From the NCBI GenBank assembly GCA_947040435.1, contig CAMRBL010000003.1, forward strand, positions 1 to 64,000: a DNA stretch of 64,000 nucleotides. The letters are read 5' to 3'. The translations under genes and the position numbers were made by a program. The notes beneath the pieces were generated by a model, which saw only the letters and a program-made list of their open reading frames with translations, was not told the origin of the DNA and did no database searches. Origin of the DNA: an uncultured Rikenellaceae bacterium (lineage in GTDB: Bacteria; Bacteroidota; Bacteroidia; Bacteroidales; Rikenellaceae). Shown here piece by piece: positions 62,101 to 64,000 of this stretch (the stretch's first letter is position 1; the number at the start of each line of letters is the position of its first letter).

Positions 62101-63444
62101 AACGCTCTCAAGTGGAGTATAACCCCATGGCTCATAGTATGAAGCAAAAACGGTAATGTCCATGCCTGCCAATAACTCATAATAATGCTTGTTGAAAATA
62201 CCATCATCACCGTTCAAATAAGTTGGTACAAAGATAATCTTTACATTAGAACTCTTATCTAGTAACTTACTGCCATTTAGAGAGTTTAAAACTGGATCCC
62301 AATCTGGTGCTGTTAGGTAATGTGTTGTGTTTGGATATACATTTTTATCTATTGCATTAGAACTATCTGCAAGGTGTGCTTGCAGGTCAACTCTAGCTCC
62401 ATCATTGCCCGCAGGAACTGTTATATAAGCAAGAATCTCTCGCCCATTATTGTTCTCTTCTGCAATTGATTTCAGTGCCTCTAAAAAGAGATCAATACCT
62501 TTGTTCTTGTACTCATATCTACCACTTGTTCCTACGATTAGTGGGGCAGTCTCAAATTTGTAATCTAAACATGACTCTGCAACCTTAATCATTAAATCTT
62601 TTGACTCTTGTCGAATTTTATCAAATTGATCTCCTTCCCATACAAATTGATCTTCAAAACCATTAGGTGTTACCATACTAACTTCACGACCGAGAAGATA
62701 TTTACACTCATTCGCAGTGATGTCGCTAACTGTTAAAAATGCATCCGAGTAGTTTGCCGCACTTCTCTCTAGTGAGTGCTTTGATGTTACTCCAAATCGA
62801 TGTGCATATTCATCGGGATTAAATGATGCTAAATTGCTATATAGAGGAAGACTATTACCTGCGATACAGCGCCCTAGTACTGTGGCATGAGTTGTGAAAA
62901 CTGTTGCTACGCATGGAACGGCTTTTCTTAGATAAAGACCTCCACTTGAAGTCATCCACTCGTGGAAATGTGCAGTGACACACCCTTTGGGACGATATAA
63001 ATTTGTGTAACTCTCAATAACTTGCCCTGCTGCATAACCAAATAGTACTGGCTCTATGTAGTCCCAATGTCCATTAAGTGAGTCAACCTTGTAGTTGTCC
63101 CATAAGAATTTTAGTGTCTCATCTTTCTTTGCAAACATATAGCTAAAGTCTACTAGAACTACAATAGGCTCTCCTTCAACTCGCCAACGACCGATTTTAA
63201 CTCTTATACCTTGTGAATATAACTCTTTTCTCCACTCTTGAAGAAGAGATGTATCCTCCATGAACTCCGTATTCTCAGAGCCAGTTGTGATATCTGGTCC
63301 TATTAGAACATAATTGCTATCATACTCTTGTATTGCATTCTTAGCTTTTGTCGCTATTACCGTATGTATCCCCCCAACTTTATTACAAATCTCCCAACTC
63401 ACTTCAAATAGAGACTCTGCTGCCTTAATTTTAATGTCTACCAT
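59191..63444 (-). CDS. Fused glycogen synthase (GT3) - alpha-glucan phosphorylase (GT35)
   Basis: 1417 aa in one unbroken frame. Residues ~1-560 match the eukaryote-like GT3 glycogen synthase (EVSWEICNKVGGIHTV near 14-29; FASYYEPWGYTPLES later). After a short linker, residues ~585-1417 form a GlgP/TIGR02094-type phosphorylase (LEILSNNLWWSW; AYFSMEYGL), with the PLP Lys about K1171 in EASGTSGEKC. One half builds and the other phosphorolyses alpha-1,4-glucan. In Bacteroides the two are separate neighbouring genes; here they are one polypeptide. A hairpin terminator follows; the promoter is unclear. Confidence 0.92.
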   Translation of the reverse strand: MVDIKIKAAESLFEVSWEICNKVGGIHTVIATKAKNAIQEYDSNYVLIGPDITTGSENTEFMEDTSLLQEWRKELYSQGIRVKIGRWRVEGEPIVVLVDFSYMFAKKDETLKFLWDNYKVDSLNGHWDYIEPVLFGYAAGQVIESYTNLYRPKGCVTAHFHEWMTSSGGLYLRKAVPCVATVFTTHATVLGRCIAGNSLPLYSNLASFNPDEYAHRFGVTSKHSLERSAANYSDAFLTVSDITANECKYLLGREVSMVTPNGFEDQFVWEGDQFDKIRQESKDLMIKVAESCLDYKFETAPLIVGTSGRYEYKNKGIDLFLEALKSIAEENNNGREILAYITVPAGNDGARVDLQAHLADSSNAIDKNVYPNTTHYLTAPDWDPVLNSLNGSKLLDKSSNVKIIFVPTYLNGDDGIFNKHYYELLAGMDITVFASYYEPWGYTPLESVAFSVPTITTTLAGFGAWVDQHTSKHRGVEVIERTDNNDDHVINKIAESILRYSKMKEVDYLICRDSALFISKTALWDSLFTYYKEAYSLAATNAALRVSTSRTEPVKDQGEQMNFVRQQLSSNKPTWTRLMAEKHLSERLQPLEILSNNLWWSWTLGAHELFKSIDSDLWRSCHRNPIALLDTVGSKRLKELEVDSKFLALMDSVYADFKAYMAEKSEAKGPTIAYFSMEYGLHSSLKIYSGGLGILAGDYLKEASDKNVPMVAVGLLYRYGYFTQRLSSHGDQEAGYEAQNFFKLPISPVRDESGNWATSIVTLPGRTVTARVWKCEVGRTDLYLLDTDHELNLDEDRTITHHLYGGDWENRMKQEIILGVGGIRALNKMNISQDVYHCNEGHAAFIGLERLKNLISTKKLSFSEALEVVRSSSLFTTHTPVPAGHDAFPESMMRQYMAKFPDKLGISWEQFMNLGKTNPNDYYEKFSMSFLACNLSQEINGVSWLHGEVSKDILGGMWPGYLANELHISYVTNGVHFPTWTASNMRKLYSKYFPEGFTNHQYDIPAWQKVKDIDNKELWDARLLLKQKLISHIGKRALDPSEFMFGSPANLVKIIDSFKPEVLTIGFARRFATYKRAHLLFTNLERLERIVNNKERPVQFVFAGKAHPNDIPGQHLIKRIVEVSAMPQFMGKIIFLQNYDMDLARKMVQGVDVWLNTPTRPLEASGTSGEKCVMNGVLQFSVLDGWWVEGYKKSAGWMLPQERTYDDQHFQDELDAEMIYATIEDTIAPQYYHRDSKNLPTEWIKMIKSCIADVASNFTTNRMLTDYQERFYNKLHDRNLRVVADNFQEAKEVASWKRRVSNAWDKVRIIDVKQMDLISSAMAIGDGFNVSATIDLNGLLPSDIGVEIVVAKQIHENKAIEILDKLELSIESQDGNIVHYVLNAETQFSGTFDVALRLYAKNDKLPYRTDFALVKWA

Positions 63445-63540
63445 ATTCGTTAAATTATTTTAGATTAAGTTAAATGTTATAATTATTTATGTCTACAAAT
63501 TGTGTGCAATACTAAATATTAAACCTACATATCCCCCCTT

Positions 63541-64000
63541 TTATTTGAAAAAATTACATATTACCGAATCACTTATAAGGAATTTTGATGTAGGTATTTT
63601 ATAAAACCCATTCTCTTCAATCAATCTACCGTTGTTAATCTCTATATTTGCTACTGTTTCTATTCTCCCTAGTTCCTCTAGTCCAAATTTATTCGTAAAA
63701 TCTTTAAGTGATACGCCCTCTTTTGTCCTGAATCTTGTCATTACATACTCATTTTGTATATCTATATCTGATAGAATCTCCTGTTCTAAAGAGCTACCAT
63801 CCGCATAACCCTTTAAATATCCATCTAATGAGGAGATATTCCACTCTCGACTATCTCCATTGAAGGAGTGTGCCGAAGGTCCAACTCCTAAGTATTTTGA
63901 CCCGCTCCAGTATGAACTATTATGTTTAGCTCTAAAATCTCGCTTTGCAAAGTTCGAGACTTCATAGTGGTCAAAGCCTGCTGCTTCTAGCATGTTATGT
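63541..64000 (-). CDS. hemW: HemW-like radical SAM protein (partial, C-terminal part)
   Basis: The frame is open through the right edge, and the Met at 63993 is internal. About 153 codons are visible. The tract HYEVSNFAKRDFRAKHN and the block YWSGSKYLGVGPSAHSFNG are diagnostic of HemW/HemN-like proteins, as is VMTRFRTKEGVSL. HemW binds haem and is thought to be a haem chaperone, despite older coproporphyrinogen oxidase labels. The radical SAM cysteines lie outside the window. It is upstream of the glycogen fusion gene on the same strand, 96 nt away. Confidence 0.9.
   Translation of the reverse strand, partial: HNMLEAAGFDHYEVSNFAKRDFRAKHNSSYWSGSKYLGVGPSAHSFNGDSREWNISSLDGYLKGYADGSSLEQEILSDIDIQNEYVMTRFRTKEGVSLKDFTNKFGLEELGRIETVANIEINNGRLIEENGFYKIPTSKFLISDSVICNFFK

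Overview
The window is an AT-rich chromosomal segment from a Bacteroidota bacterium, most likely order Bacteroidales and possibly Rikenellaceae-like. Three things point there. Exact matches to the Bacteroidota -7 element TAnnTTTG, sometimes with a -33 TTTG about 19-20 nt upstream, precede many genes. Lineage-typical families are present: an EF-G2-like FusA2, a DUF4270 lipoprotein, an aerotolerance (Bat) cluster, a GxDLY/SGNH hydrolase, a GT3+GT35 fusion and a TonB-like protein. Shine-Dalgarno sequences are not conspicuous. Species cannot be named from the sequence alone.

Layout. 1-9.8 kb: a split-barrel FMN protein (cut by the window edge) and an M23 peptidase, then fusA2, acuI/yhdH, the c-di-AMP synthase cdaA, dCMP deaminase, comF and priA. 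9.8-25.3 kb: galE behind a NatAB-type ABC exporter, manA, a YitT protein, metG, ilvE, truB, queA, a half-length GT5-like protein, a DUF4270 lipoprotein and topA. 25.4-28.8 kb: rluD, a PASTA protein, mqnE and rpmH (51 aa). 29.0-32.0 kb: an accessory island with a LexA/S24-type repressor, a divergent 100-aa protein of unknown function and a complete but orphan phage terminase large subunit. 32.1-40.9 kb: upp, hflX, a TonB-like gene, hpf-xerC, nrnA, nth and pcrA. 41.2-46.0 kb: a Bat-type cluster (MoxR ATPase, DUF58, membrane protein, TPR protein, VWA protein). 46.1-53.2 kb: a two-domain SGNH hydrolase, polA, queD, an Lrp/AsnC regulator and kbl. 53.7-59.0 kb: pgk, folB, class II nrdJ and rpmI-rplT. 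59.2-64 kb: a 1417-aa glycogen synthase/phosphorylase fusion and the 3' part of hemW.

How it fits together. Most genes are housekeeping: translation (metG, rpmH, rpmI, rplT, truB, queA, fusA2, hpf, hflX), DNA metabolism (priA, topA, polA, pcrA, nth, xerC, nrdJ) and carbon storage or sugar-phosphate metabolism (manA, galE, pgk, glycogen enzymes). No tRNA, rRNA, insertion sequence or CRISPR array was seen.

Most notable items: (i) the repressor / unknown protein / orphan TerL island, with an inverted-repeat-bounded regulatory segment and a candidate operator; (ii) a dispersed intergenic REP-like element of about 40 bp, whose two best copies fold into two hairpins of identical geometry with a compensatory base change; (iii) an EF-G paralogue whose G3 catalytic His is Ser; (iv) glycogen synthase and phosphorylase fused in one chain; (v) an orphan terminator and a possible small RNA in the 448-bp kbl/pgk gap.
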